In this document: piece by piece, positions 1-7,671 of the stretch
How the letters are laid out: each line of letters begins with the position of its first letter
Numbering within the stretch: position 1 is the first letter of the stretch
Source: DATIRA01 sp964553405
Lineage (GTDB): Bacteria; Pseudomonadota; Gammaproteobacteria; Steroidobacterales; Steroidobacteraceae
DNA: 17,700 nucleotides
Assembly: GCA_964553405.1 (NCBI GenBank)
Contig: CAZKLS010000056.1
Span: 1 to 17,700, forward strand
Reading direction: 5' to 3'
Program-made: the position numbers and the translations under genes
Notes under the pieces: model-generated
The model's database searches: none
Told to the model about the DNA's origin: nothing
The model's input: only the letters and a program-made list of their open reading frames with translations

Positions 1-18
1 CTCAGCGCCGCAGGCGCG

Positions 19-1863
19 TCATTCGGCGATGCAGGCGAGACAGTAGGCGTACACGCTGCGCGGGTCGGTCAGCCGCTCGAGGCGGTCGAGTTCGCGCGCG
101 ACGGGCCGCATGGCCGCGGGCAGCGCCGGCAGCTCCAGCTTCGGCAGCGCCGGCGCCACGGCCCGTACCAGCGCCGCACGCACCCTGAGGCCGAGCGCGT
201 CGGTCAGGCCGAGCGGGGCGTCGGCGTATTCGAGGTCGTAGTCCTCGCCGAGCTCCGCCAGTTCCGCGGCCAGCTGCACCGCGTCGTCGAGTCGACCGAG
301 CCGGTCGACGAGACCGAGACGGGCCGCGTCCTCGCCCGACCAGACGCGACCCTGGGCCACCGAGTCGATCTGCTCCGGCGTGCTGTCGCGCGCCTCCGCC
401 ACCCGGCCGATGAACTGCCGGTACTCGCGCTCGATGCTCTGCTGCAGGATGTCGCGGCCCGCCTCACCGAGCGAGCGTTCCGGCCGGAACTCGCCCGACA
501 GCGCCGTCGTGCCCACACCGTCGGAGTGCACGCCGAGCTTCTCGAGCGACCGCTCGAAGGTGGGGAACATGGCGAAGACGCCGATCGAGCCGGTCAGCGT
601 CGCGGGACTCGCCACGATCCGATCCGCATCCATCGCGATGTAGTAGCCACCGGATGCGGCGAGACTGCCCATCGAGGCCACCACCGGCTTGCCGGCCTCG
701 CGCAGCGCCGCGACCTGCCGCCGGATCACCTCGCTTGCGAACGTGCTGCCACCCGGGCTGTCGATGCGCAGCACGACGGCCTTGACCTCGTCGTCGAGGC
801 TCGCCTCGCGCAGCTGCGACGCCAGCGTGTCCGAGCCGATCATGCCCGGCGGCTGCTCGCCCGGGACGATCTCTCCAGCGGCCACGATCACCCTGACCTT
901 GTCCTTCGGGCGGCTCTCGAGCGCATGCTGCGAGCGGTGGTTGGCGAGGTAAGCCGCCAGGCTCACGCCGACGTAGGACTCGCCGTCGTCGTCGCTGCCG
1001 GTGATCTCCGCCAGCCGTTCCTCGACCTCGAAGCGGTCCTTGAGCCCGGTCACGAGCCCCGCGTCCAGCGCCATCTTCGCGAGGTCGCCGCCCGCCCGGC
1101 GCAGCGCGGCCGGGGCATCGTCGGCATACGACTGCAGCACGGACGTATCGAAGCCTCGGGCCGCCGACACGTCCGCCTTGTAGATGTTCCACAGTCCGTT
1201 GAGCCAGACCAGGCTCTCCTCGCGCTCGGCCGGCGACATGTCGTTGCGGTTGAACGTCTCGACCGCGGACTTGTACTCGCCGACCCGGAAGATGTTCCAA
1301 TCGACCGCGAGCTTGTCGAGCGCGTCCTTGAGGAACAGGCCGTAGTTCGCGAAGCCGTCCACGTAGACGAGACCGTGGGGATCGAGGTAGCTCTCGTCGG
1401 CACGCGCCGCGAGATAGAGCTGGGCCTCGTCGTAGAACTCGCCGAATGCGATGACGGGCTTGCCGGACGCGCGGAAGGCGTCGACCGACGCAGCGACTTC
1501 GCGGAGCTTGGCGAGACCGGCGCCCTCGAGTCCGCCGAGGTCGAGGTACAGCGCGCTGATCCGCTTGTCTTCGGCGGCCGTCTCGATCGCCTCGAGCAGG
1601 TCGCGCAGCAGCGTCTCGCTCGGGCGACGGCGCAGGCTCTCCGCCACGGCCCGCTCCAGTGGATCGCCGGAGAGTTGCTCGACCAGCGGGCCCTCGGGCG
1701 CGATCACCAGCGCCGCCTTGTCGGCGACCAGCGGAATCGGACGGGAGAACAGCGCCCAGAGCGCGCCGAATATGACCAGCAGCAGCACCAGGTGCAGAAC
1801 CTTGCGCAGCCCGTCCAGGCCGGCCCAGATCCAGTTCAGCACGCGTCCGATGGTTCGAAGCAT
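19..1863 (-). CDS. sppA: Signal peptide peptidase SppA, 67K type
   Basis: Membrane-anchored serine protease that degrades signal peptides left in the inner membrane after protein export. The 614-residue product matches the roughly 618 residues of the long, double-domain enterobacterial SppA. An N-terminal membrane anchor lies at about residues 22-40, and two ClpP/crotonase-like halves follow. The catalytic Ser/Lys dyad is visible: Lys198 in the motif GEYKSAVE of the first half, and Ser404 in AASGGY of the second. The oxyanion-side motif DSPGGS precedes the serine. I chose ATG at 1863 because MLRTIGR aligns with the start of the E. coli protein; in-frame GTG codons at 1869 and 1872 are alternatives. 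The gene lies 107 bases downstream of rplS on the same strand, with a strong GC hairpin between them, so it may be read only partly with the ribosomal operon. Identification is firm; the exact start is less so. Confidence 0.95.
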   Translation of the reverse strand: MLRTIGRVLNWIWAGLDGLRKVLHLVLLLVIFGALWALFSRPIPLVADKAALVIAPEGPLVEQLSGDPLERAVAESLRRRPSETLLRDLLEAIETAAEDKRISALYLDLGGLEGAGLAKLREVAASVDAFRASGKPVIAFGEFYDEAQLYLAARADESYLDPHGLVYVDGFANYGLFLKDALDKLAVDWNIFRVGEYKSAVETFNRNDMSPAEREESLVWLNGLWNIYKADVSAARGFDTSVLQSYADDAPAALRRAGGDLAKMALDAGLVTGLKDRFEVEERLAEITGSDDDGESYVGVSLAAYLANHRSQHALESRPKDKVRVIVAAGEIVPGEQPPGMIGSDTLASQLREASLDDEVKAVVLRIDSPGGSTFASEVIRRQVAALREAGKPVVASMGSLAASGGYYIAMDADRIVASPATLTGSIGVFAMFPTFERSLEKLGVHSDGVGTTALSGEFRPERSLGEAGRDILQQSIEREYRQFIGRVAEARDSTPEQIDSVAQGRVWSGEDAARLGLVDRLGRLDDAVQLAAELAELGEDYDLEYADAPLGLTDALGLRVRAALVRAVAPALPKLELPALPAAMRPVARELDRLERLTDPRSVYAYCLACIAE

Positions 1864-1940
1864 CGTCACCACCCGGCCCTGCCGATTGAGAGGTCCTGCG
1901 CCCGCCCGAGCACCTCAGCGGGCGCCGACCGCGAAACCGA

Positions 1941-1962
1941 CCCCGGCCCATGCGGGCCGGGG
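1941..1962 (-). terminator. GC-rich hairpin between rplS and sppA
   Basis: A perfect 9-base-pair inverted repeat (ccccggccc / gggccgggg) flanks a four-base loop, 8 bases after the rplS stop codon. On the minus strand it is followed by tcggtttcg, a poor U-tract. It could therefore be a weak intrinsic terminator, an attenuator, or an RNA-stabilising 3' hairpin that sets sppA expression below that of the ribosomal genes. The hairpin is directly visible; its function is inferred. Confidence 0.5.
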
Positions 1963-1970
1963 ACCGTCGC

Positions 1971-2315
1971 TCAGACCTTTTCCTCGATGCGCGCGGCCTT
2001 GCCGGTCCGCTCGCGCAGGAAATAGAGCTTCGCGCGCCGCACCTTGCCGCGGCGCTTGACCTTGATCGCGCCGATGGCCGGGCTGTAGGTCTGGAAGACG
2101 CGCTCGACGCCCTCGCCGTGCGAGATCTTCCTGACCGTGAACGAGGAGTTCAGCCCGCGATTGCGCTTCGCGATGACGACGCCTTCGTAGGCCTGGACTC
2201 GCTCGCGATCGCCTTCCTTCACCTTGACCTCGACGACGACGGTGTCGCCCGGCCCGAAGTCCGGCACCTCGCGATTGATCTGCTCTTGCTCGAGCGTCGC
2301 AATGATGTCAGTCAT
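1971..2315 (-). CDS. rplS: 50S ribosomal protein L19
   Basis: Large-subunit ribosomal protein located at the 30S/50S interface. The 114-residue product has the usual L19 length (115 in E. coli) and recognisable L19 segments: an N-terminal helix MTDIIATLEQEQ, the central FGPGDTVVVEVKVKEGDRER, the loop VVIAKRNRGLNSSFTVRKIS, and a basic C-terminal part KVRRAKLYFLRER. The open frame extends 16 codons further upstream, but ATG at 2315 gives the family start and is preceded by an aaagg ribosome-binding sequence lying within trmD. Its first 8 bases overlap the end of trmD, which points to translational coupling. It is the last gene of the rpsP-rimM-trmD-rplS operon, the order known from E. coli. Confidence 0.97.
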   Translation of the reverse strand: MTDIIATLEQEQINREVPDFGPGDTVVVEVKVKEGDRERVQAYEGVVIAKRNRGLNSSFTVRKISHGEGVERVFQTYSPAIGAIKVKRRGKVRRAKLYFLRERTGKAARIEEKV

Positions 2316-3093
2316 GTTGCACCTTTCCGCAATGGTCGCTTCCTGCTCCGTGTCGCAGCGCATCCTGCTCTGCGAGATATTCCTCGAGGAGCTTGCGCTC
2401 CGCCTCGCTCAATTCCCGCCCCGCGAGCAGGTCGGGCCGCCGCTCGTACGTCCGGCCCAGCGCCTGCTTCAGGCGCCAGCGGCCAACCGCCGCGTGGTTG
2501 CCGCTCAGCAGCACCGGCGGCACCGGCCTGCCTTCCCAGACCTCGGGCCGCGTGTAGTGCGGCCAGTCGAGCAATCCTCCGACGAACGACTCCTGCGCCG
2601 CGGACTCCGCGTCGCCGAGCGCTCCGGGCAGCAACCTCGCCACCGCGTCGATCAGCATCAGCGCCGGCAATTCGCCGCCGCTCACGACCAGGTCGCCGAC
2701 GGACACCGACTCGTCCGCGTACGCCTCGACGAAGCGCTCGTCCACGCCCTCGTACCGGCCAGCCACCAGCACCAGCTGGCCGAGTCCGGCGAAGCGCGCC
2801 ACCGACTGCTGAGTCAGCGGCACCCCGTCGGCGGCGAGGTAGACGCACCTCGCCTGCGGAACCCGCCTCCGCGCGCTTTCGAGCGCCGCACGCAGCGGTT
2901 CCGCCTTCAGCACCATGCCCGGCCCGCCCCCGTAGGGACGGTCGTCCACGGTGCGGTGAGGATCCGCAGCGAACTGCCGCGGGTTCACCGCCGTCACGGA
3001 CAGCAAGCCGCGGTCAACGGCCCGTCCCAGCACGCCGTAGCCGACTGCGGCTTCGACGAGCTCCGGGAACAGCGTCACGACGACGATTTCCAT
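2308..3093 (-). CDS. trmD: tRNA (guanine-N1)-methyltransferase TrmD
   Basis: Uses S-adenosylmethionine to methylate N1 of G37, next to the anticodon of a subset of tRNAs, which prevents +1 frameshifting. The 261-residue product is close to the 255 of E. coli TrmD. It shows the signature DDRPYGGGPGMV (residues 50-61) and the SPOUT trefoil-knot region GRYEGVDERF followed by VGDLVVSGGELPALMLIDA. The segment LLDWPHYTRP carries Asp176, equivalent to the catalytic aspartate of the family. The C-terminal third is the usual tRNA-binding domain. ATG at 3093 gives the family start (MEIVVVTLFP). The gene begins 20 bases after rimM and overlaps rplS by 8 bases, as expected for the conserved operon. Confidence 0.97.
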   Translation of the reverse strand: MEIVVVTLFPELVEAAVGYGVLGRAVDRGLLSVTAVNPRQFAADPHRTVDDRPYGGGPGMVLKAEPLRAALESARRRVPQARCVYLAADGVPLTQQSVARFAGLGQLVLVAGRYEGVDERFVEAYADESVSVGDLVVSGGELPALMLIDAVARLLPGALGDAESAAQESFVGGLLDWPHYTRPEVWEGRPVPPVLLSGNHAAVGRWRLKQALGRTYERRPDLLAGRELSEAERKLLEEYLAEQDALRHGAGSDHCGKVQHD

Positions 3094-3113
3094 CCGCGCC
3101 GCGCCCCGCCGCC

Positions 3114-3632
3114 TCAGTCGTCCGGATGCCAGTCGAGCGTCACGCGACCGGCCTCCAGGTCCACCTCGACCAGCCGCTCCGGCACCAGCGGCACCAGCCG
3201 TTGCCGGTCACCCTCCAGCACCAGCACCGGATGTGCCGGGAGTTCGAGGAATCCCTCGATCCTCCCCAGCGGCTCCCCTGCCGTGCTGAAGCCCTGCAAT
3301 CCCAGCAGGTCGTGCCAGTAATACTCACCCGGCCCGACCGGCGGCAGCCGGGAACGATCCACCCGGACCTCTGCCCCCGTGAGCCGCCGAGCCTCTTCGG
3401 GACTCGACAGGCCCTCCAGCTGCACCGCGATCTGCCTTCCGGCCCGCTTCCAGCCCAGCACGCGGACCTGCTCCGTGCCGAACGAGCCAACCAGTTCCCA
3501 GTCCGCGTAACCGGCGATGCCCTCGGGCGGGTCGGTGTAGGAGCTGACTTTCACCCACCCGCGGACGCCGAACGGGGCGCCCACCCTGCCGAGGACTACC
3601 GCTCGCCCCGGGGAGTCCCCGGAAGACGCCAC
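3114..3632 (-). CDS. rimM: Ribosome maturation factor RimM
   Basis: 16S rRNA processing factor that binds free 30S subunits through ribosomal protein S19 and assists assembly of the 30S head. The 172-residue product has the two expected parts: an N-terminal RimM beta-barrel opening with VVLGRVGAPFGVRGWVKV (about residues 12-29), and a C-terminal PRC-barrel-like domain beginning near the YYWHDLLG motif. Near the end comes RLVPLVPERLVEVDLEAGRV. The best start is GTG at 3632, because no ATG lies before the conserved VVLGRVG segment. It is 13 bases downstream of rpsP and 20 bases upstream of trmD, in the conserved operon order. The product is confident; the start codon is moderately confident. 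Confidence 0.95.
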   Translation of the reverse strand: MASSGDSPGRAVVLGRVGAPFGVRGWVKVSSYTDPPEGIAGYADWELVGSFGTEQVRVLGWKRAGRQIAVQLEGLSSPEEARRLTGAEVRVDRSRLPPVGPGEYYWHDLLGLQGFSTAGEPLGRIEGFLELPAHPVLVLEGDRQRLVPLVPERLVEVDLEAGRVTLDWHPDD

Positions 3633-3645
3633 GTCGGGGCAGCGC

Positions 3646-3906
3646 TCAGGCGGCGGCCGGCTGCTGCGACTTGCGGTAGGTCTTGATCAACTGCTGGACC
3701 CGCTCGGAAGGCTGCGCGCCCTTCGACAGCCAGTCGTCGATCCGCGGGAGATCGAGCCGCAATTCCTCGCTGGCTCCACGCGCGACCGGGTTGTAGAAGC
3801 CGACCTGCTCGAGGCTGCTGCTGCCACGCCGGCGGCTGTCGGTGACCACGACGTGGTAGAAGGGGACCTTCTTGCCACCGCGGCGGCTCAAACGGATCGT
3901 AACCAT
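3646..3906 (-). CDS. rpsP: 30S ribosomal protein S16
   Basis: Small-subunit ribosomal protein required for efficient 30S assembly. The 86-residue product begins MVTIRLSRRGGKKVPFYHVV, the canonical S16 start. It continues through VVTDSRRRG, EQVGFYNPVA and the segment RIDDWLSKGAQPSERV. The frame is open for 18 codons further upstream, but ATG at 3906 matches the family. It is the promoter-proximal gene of rpsP-rimM-trmD-rplS. A plausible sigma-70 promoter lies about 70 bases upstream, in the gap after ffh. The C-terminus ends in a short alanine-rich tail typical of the variable S16 end. Confidence 0.97.
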   Translation of the reverse strand: MVTIRLSRRGGKKVPFYHVVVTDSRRRGSSSLEQVGFYNPVARGASEELRLDLPRIDDWLSKGAQPSERVQQLIKTYRKSQQPAAA

Positions 3907-3974
3907 AGTTGCTGACTCTGCCTTGCAAGCGGCCGCTCGCCGCATTGGACGTCCGGCCAAAAAAGAGCCGCGTA

Positions 3975-4003
3975 CTATACCTAAAGCGGAACTGGAATTG
4001 AAG
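3975..4003 (-). promoter_or_regulatory. Candidate sigma-70 promoter for the rpsP operon
   Basis: Reading the minus strand, TATAGT (3980-3975, five of six matches to the -10 consensus) is preceded by exactly 17 bases and then TTCAAT (4003-3998, a weak -35). The stretch is conspicuously AT-rich in a very GC-rich background. It lies between the end of ffh and rpsP, leaving a leader of about 60 bases before the rpsP start. The sequence is visible; use as a promoter is inferred. Confidence 0.55.
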
Positions 4004-4024
4004 ATTCTGCGTGGTCCCGGGCCC

Positions 4025-4045
4025 CGGGGCTCGCGCAGGGCCCCG
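4025..4045 (-). terminator. Possible hairpin downstream of ffh
   Basis: A 6-base-pair inverted repeat (cggggc / gccccg) with a 9-base loop begins 3 bases after the ffh stop codon. There is no U-tract on the minus strand, so it is a weak terminator candidate. It could instead let transcription run from ffh into rpsP. Confidence 0.3.
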
Positions 4046-4047
4046 TT

Positions 4048-5403
4048 TCAGCCGAGCCCGGGCGGCAGTCGGCCGGACATGGACTTCATCATCCGGGCCA
4101 GCCGGCCCTTGCCCATGCCTTTCATCATTTTCTGCATCTGCTGGTAGTTCTTCAGCAGGCGGTTGACCTCGGCCACCTGGGTCCCGGACCCGGCCGCGAT
4201 CCGCCGCCGTCGGGACCCGTCGATCGTGCGCGGAAAGCGCCGCTCGCCGGGCGTCATCGAGCAGATGATCGCGATCTGGCGCCGGATCTCGCGCTCGTTC
4301 GCCTGCGGGGCGGCGGCGGCCTTGCCGGCGAGCTGCGCCGGGAGCTTGTCCATCAGCGCGGCGACGCCCCCCATGTCCTGGATCTGGCGGAGCTGGCCCA
4401 GCAGGTCGTTCAGGTCGAACGACTTGCCCTTGGCGACCTTGCGGGCGAGCTTCTCGGCTTCCTCGCGGTCGACCTTGCGGGTGACCTCCTCCACGAGGCT
4501 CAGCACATCGCCCATGCCGAGGATGCGCGAGGCCATCCGCTCGGCCTGGAACGACTCCAGCGCCTCGGGTTTCTCGCCGACGCCGACGAACAGGATCGGC
4601 CGTCCGGTGACGTGTCGCACCGAGAACGCGGCGCCGCCGCGGGCGTCGCCGTCGGCCTTGGTCAGCACCACGCCGGTCAGTTCCAACGCCTCGCCGAAGG
4701 CCCGCGCCGCGTTGACTGCATCCTGGCCGGCCATGCTGTCGACGACGAACAGCGTCTCGATCGGGCGCAGCGCGCGGCCGAGGTCCCGGACCTCGGACAT
4801 CATCGCCTCGTCCACGTGCATGCGGCCGGCGGTGTCCACGATCAACACGTCGTAGACGCCCCGCCGTGCCTCGGCCGACACGCGCTCCCCTATCCCGCCC
4901 GGCCGACCGCCCGCGTCCGCGGGCGCGACGTCGATGCCCAGCTGCTGGCCGAGCCGCTCGAGCTGCAGCATCGCGGCCGGCCGGTAGACGTCGGTAGAGA
5001 CCATCAGCACGCGCTTTCGCTCGCGCTCCCGGAGCCAGAGCGCGATCTTGGCCGCCGACGTCGTCTTGCCCGCGCCCTGCAGTCCGGCCAGCAGGATCAC
5101 GGCCGGCGGCTGCGTGCGCAGGTTGAGCGGCCTGACGCCCTCGCCCAGTACCCGGACCAGTTCCTCGTGCAGGACCCTCACCAGCGCCTGGCCCGGCGTC
5201 AGGCTCTTGTGTATTTCCTGCCCCAGCGCCCGCGTCTTGACGGAGTCGATGAACTCCTTGACCACCGGCAGCGCGACGTCCGCCTCGAGCAGCGCCATCC
5301 GGACCTGGCGCAGCGTGTCGGCGATATTGTCCTCGGTCAGGCGACCCCGGCCCCGGAGGCCCTCGACGACGGTGGAAAGTCGGGATGAAAGCTTGTCGAA
5401 CAC
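4048..5403 (-). CDS. ffh: Signal recognition particle protein Ffh (SRP54)
   Basis: GTPase that with 4.5S RNA binds signal sequences of nascent membrane proteins and delivers ribosomes to FtsY at the inner membrane. Starting at GTG 5403 the product has 451 residues (453 in E. coli). It has the N-domain helical bundle, then the G-domain with P-loop GLQGAGKTT (residues 107-115), DTAG (190-193) and TKAD (248-251). The methionine-rich M-domain follows, with the RNA-binding segment RRRRIAAGSG (398-407) and a tail full of Met/Lys/Gly. An ATG lies 8 codons upstream at 5427 but lacks a ribosome-binding site. GTG 5403 has GAGGGG seven bases upstream and gives the family start (M)FDKL, so I prefer it. 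It is the gene before the rpsP operon and is divergent from ypjD. Confidence 0.96.
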   Translation of the reverse strand: MFDKLSSRLSTVVEGLRGRGRLTEDNIADTLRQVRMALLEADVALPVVKEFIDSVKTRALGQEIHKSLTPGQALVRVLHEELVRVLGEGVRPLNLRTQPPAVILLAGLQGAGKTTSAAKIALWLRERERKRVLMVSTDVYRPAAMLQLERLGQQLGIDVAPADAGGRPGGIGERVSAEARRGVYDVLIVDTAGRMHVDEAMMSEVRDLGRALRPIETLFVVDSMAGQDAVNAARAFGEALELTGVVLTKADGDARGGAAFSVRHVTGRPILFVGVGEKPEALESFQAERMASRILGMGDVLSLVEEVTRKVDREEAEKLARKVAKGKSFDLNDLLGQLRQIQDMGGVAALMDKLPAQLAGKAAAAPQANEREIRRQIAIICSMTPGERRFPRTIDGSRRRRIAAGSGTQVAEVNRLLKNYQQMQKMMKGMGKGRLARMMKSMSGRLPPGLG

Positions 5404-5465
5404 GCTGGAGCCCCTCGGCTGAGCCATCAGCGACGCCGGTGCGCCGCGTGTGCGGTGAGCCGCGG

Positions 5466-5473
5466 ATTATAGT
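5466..5473. promoter_or_regulatory. Overlapping back-to-back -10 elements for ffh and ypjD
   Basis: On the minus strand 5471-5466 reads TATAAT, a perfect -10 hexamer about 60 bases upstream of the ffh GTG. On the plus strand 5468-5473 reads TATAGT, facing ypjD. The two hexamers overlap by four bases, in the middle of the divergent intergenic region. No good -35 is evident for either direction, so activator-dependent or weak use is possible. This is the only AT-rich patch between the two genes. Confidence 0.45.
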
Positions 5474-5512
5474 GGCCGCCGCCGGGTGATGCCTCCTCAG
5501 CCGGGGCCTGTT

Positions 5513-5541
5513 GTGCGATCATCCGGGAGTCACAATCGCAC
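5513..5541 (+). other. Inverted repeat upstream of ypjD
   Basis: GTGCGAT (5513-5519) and ATCGCAC (5535-5541) form a perfect 7-base-pair inverted repeat around a 15-base centre that contains GGGAG. It sits about 20 bases before the ypjD start. It could be an operator or a leader hairpin, but nothing in the sequence tells which. Confidence 0.35.
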
Positions 5542-5559
5542 GCCCTGCCGGACGCCCGC

Positions 5560-6369
5560 TTGCCGCTGCACCTGATCGCCGTCGTCTGTTACCTGATCGG
5601 AGCCGTCTGGCTCGGCATCGCCGCCTACCGGGCCGATTCGCACCGCGGTCGCGGCGGGCGCATCGCGGCCTTCGCGATCGCCGCGGTGGGCGTGATCGTG
5701 CACGCGGCCGCGCTGTTCGACGAGCACAGCCTCGAGCCCGGCGCCGCGCTCTCGATGGGCGACACCGCCGCGCTGGTCGGGCTGGTGATCGCCGTCACCG
5801 CGATCCTGATGGCGCTGAAGCCGCGCCTGAGGGGCGCTGCGGCGCTGCTGCTGCTCATCGCCGCGGTGCTCGAGGCCGCTTTTTCGCAAGGGACGCGTCC
5901 CTTCGACGCCGGCCGGCCGGGCTGGGAACTCGCCTTCCACGTCGCGGTCGCCACCACTGCTTTCGCGTTCCTGACCATCGGCGCGGCGCTGGCGATCGCC
6001 CAGGTGCTGGTGGACCGGCGGCTGCGCAGCCGCAAGCCGCTCGGCTGGCTGCGCATACTGACGCCGCTCGAGTCGATCGAGTCCGGCTGCTTCCAGAGCA
6101 TCGTCGCCGGATTCGCGCTGCTGACGCTGGCGCTCGTGACCGGCGCGTTCTTCATCGAGAACCTCTTTGCGCAGCACCTGGTGCACAAGGTCGTGCTCGC
6201 GATCACGGCCTGGGTCGTGTTCGGCGTGCTGCTGCTCGGACGCTGGCGCTTCGGCTGGCGCGGCCGCAAGGCCCTGCGCTGGACGCTGGCGGGATACGTC
6301 CTGCTCGGACTCTCGTATTTCGGCAGCAAGCTGGTGCTCGAGCAGCTGCTCGGCAAGCACTGGGGCTGA
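5560..6369 (+). CDS. ypjD: YpjD family inner-membrane protein (CcsA/cytochrome c assembly-like domain)
   Basis: Polytopic inner-membrane protein of the cytochrome c assembly (CcsA/CcmF-like) superfamily; its exact role is not established. The 269 residues contain about eight hydrophobic helices: around residues 3-21, 27-45, 62-80, 88-106, 123-146, 180-205, 216-234 and 243-260. The segment LESIESGCFQSIVAGFALLTLALVTGAFF and the ending GRWRFGWRGRKALRWTLAG resemble the E. coli YpjD pattern, which has similar length (263). There is no ATG at the right place. TTG at 5560 gives M-P-L, the same opening as the family, so a TTG start is preferred, although no good ribosome-binding site precedes it. It lies between ffh (divergent) and corB (6 bases downstream), the same neighbourhood as in E. 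coli, which supports a link to CorB. Confidence 0.88.
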   Translation: MPLHLIAVVCYLIGAVWLGIAAYRADSHRGRGGRIAAFAIAAVGVIVHAAALFDEHSLEPGAALSMGDTAALVGLVIAVTAILMALKPRLRGAAALLLLIAAVLEAAFSQGTRPFDAGRPGWELAFHVAVATTAFAFLTIGAALAIAQVLVDRRLRSRKPLGWLRILTPLESIESGCFQSIVAGFALLTLALVTGAFFIENLFAQHLVHKVVLAITAWVVFGVLLLGRWRFGWRGRKALRWTLAGYVLLGLSYFGSKLVLEQLLGKHWG

Positions 6370-6375
6370 CAGGAC

Positions 6376-7671
6376 TTGCAGGACATACCGTTACCCTGGC
6401 TGTTCGCGGTGCTGTCGGTGCTGCTGGTGCTGTCCGGGTTCTGCTCCAGCACCGAGACGGCGCTGATGAGCGTCAACCGCTACCGGCTGCGGCACCTGGC
6501 GCGCGAAGGCAGCCTGGCCGCGAAGACCGCGGAGAAGCTGCTCGAGCAGCCCGACCGCCTGATCGGCGTCATCCTGGTCTGCAACAACTTCGTCAATTCC
6601 GCGGCCGCGGCGATCGTGACGGTGATATCGCTGTCGCTCGGTGGCGAGGGCTACGCGTTCATCGGCGTCAGCATCTTCACGGTCGTGCTGATCATCTTCG
6701 GCGAGGTGGCGCCGAAGACCTACGGCGCGCTGTACCCGGAACGGCTCGCGCTGCCGGCGGCGCTCGTGTACGCGGTGCTGCTGAAGCTGCTGTATCCGGT
6801 CGTCTGGGTCGCCAACCTGCTGGCCAACGGCGTGCTGCGGCTGCTCGGCGTGAGCCGCGAGAAGGCGAACTCCACCTCGCTCAGCAAGGAGGAACTGCGC
6901 ACGGTCGTGGCCGAGTCGAGCACCGTGATACCGCACCGGCACCAGCGCATGCTGATGAGCATCCTCGACCTCGAGCGCATCCACGTCGAGGACATCATGG
7001 TGCCGCGTCACGAGATCTACGGCATCGACGTCTCGGACGACTGGGACGACATCGTCGACGAGCTGCGCGACGGCCGGCACACCCGCATCCCGGTCTACGA
7101 CGGCAGCCTCGAGAACATCATCGGCGTGCTGCACATGAAGCAGGTCGCCCGGCTGCTGGCGCGCGGCGAGTTCGACCGCGCGCACCTGATCGCGCTGGCC
7201 CGCTCCAGGGAGCCGTACTACGTCCCGGAGGGAACCTCGCTGAACACGCAGCTGCTCAACTTCCAGCGCCAGCGCAGGCGAGTGGCTTTCGTGGTGGACG
7301 AGTACGGGGACATACAGGGACTCGTCACGCTCGAGGACCTGCTCGAGGAGATCGTCGGCGAGTTCACCTCCGACGCGACGGCGCTGCACAAGGACGTCCA
7401 CAAGGAGCGCGACGGAAGCTTCGTCGTCAATGCAGCGGCGAGCGTGCGCACGCTGAACCGCAAGATGGGCTGGGGCCTGCCGACGAGCGGGCCGCGCACG
7501 CTGAACGGGCTGATCATCGAGTACCTGGAGAACATCCCCGAGCCCGGCACCAGCATGCGCGTCAACGACTACTCGCTCGAGGTGCTGCAGACCGGCGACA
7601 ACGCGGTGAAGACCGTGCGCCTCAAGCCCATCGCGACGCCCGGCCCGCCCGCCTCAGAAGGCCCGGGCTAG
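6376..7671 (+). CDS. corB: CorB/CNNM-type magnesium transporter (DUF21 + CBS pair + CorC_HlyC domain)
   Basis: Inner-membrane protein of the CNNM/CorB (YfjD) family, implicated in Mg2+ efflux. Of 431 residues, about 8-150 form the DUF21/CNNM transmembrane domain, with the conserved SSTET near residues 24-28 and FGEVAPKTYGALYPER at 108-123. A Bateman pair of CBS domains follows at about 205-330, containing IMVPRHEI and VDEYGDIQGLVTLEDLLEEIVGEF. A C-terminal CorC_HlyC domain occupies about 340-420. The start is TTG at 6376; the next Met lies inside the first helix, so it cannot be the start. Only 6 bases separate it from ypjD, indicating one operon. Its last 18 bases overlap the end of the convergent radA. 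The family is certain; transport of Mg2+ rather than another divalent ion is by homology. Confidence 0.93.
   Translation: MQDIPLPWLFAVLSVLLVLSGFCSSTETALMSVNRYRLRHLAREGSLAAKTAEKLLEQPDRLIGVILVCNNFVNSAAAAIVTVISLSLGGEGYAFIGVSIFTVVLIIFGEVAPKTYGALYPERLALPAALVYAVLLKLLYPVVWVANLLANGVLRLLGVSREKANSTSLSKEELRTVVAESSTVIPHRHQRMLMSILDLERIHVEDIMVPRHEIYGIDVSDDWDDIVDELRDGRHTRIPVYDGSLENIIGVLHMKQVARLLARGEFDRAHLIALARSREPYYVPEGTSLNTQLLNFQRQRRRVAFVVDEYGDIQGLVTLEDLLEEIVGEFTSDATALHKDVHKERDGSFVVNAAASVRTLNRKMGWGLPTSGPRTLNGLIIEYLENIPEPGTSMRVNDYSLEVLQTGDNAVKTVRLKPIATPGPPASEGPG

Noticed and set aside
526..2025. 499-residue open frame on the plus strand opposite sppA
   Set aside because: It is an antisense shadow in a GC-rich region: composition is Arg/Ala/His-rich and without any family motif, while the minus-strand frame encodes a complete SppA.
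1950..3686. 578-residue plus-strand open frame across rplS, trmD and rimM
   Set aside because: The translation is Arg/Pro/Ala low-complexity and lies opposite four conserved genes of the rpsP operon.
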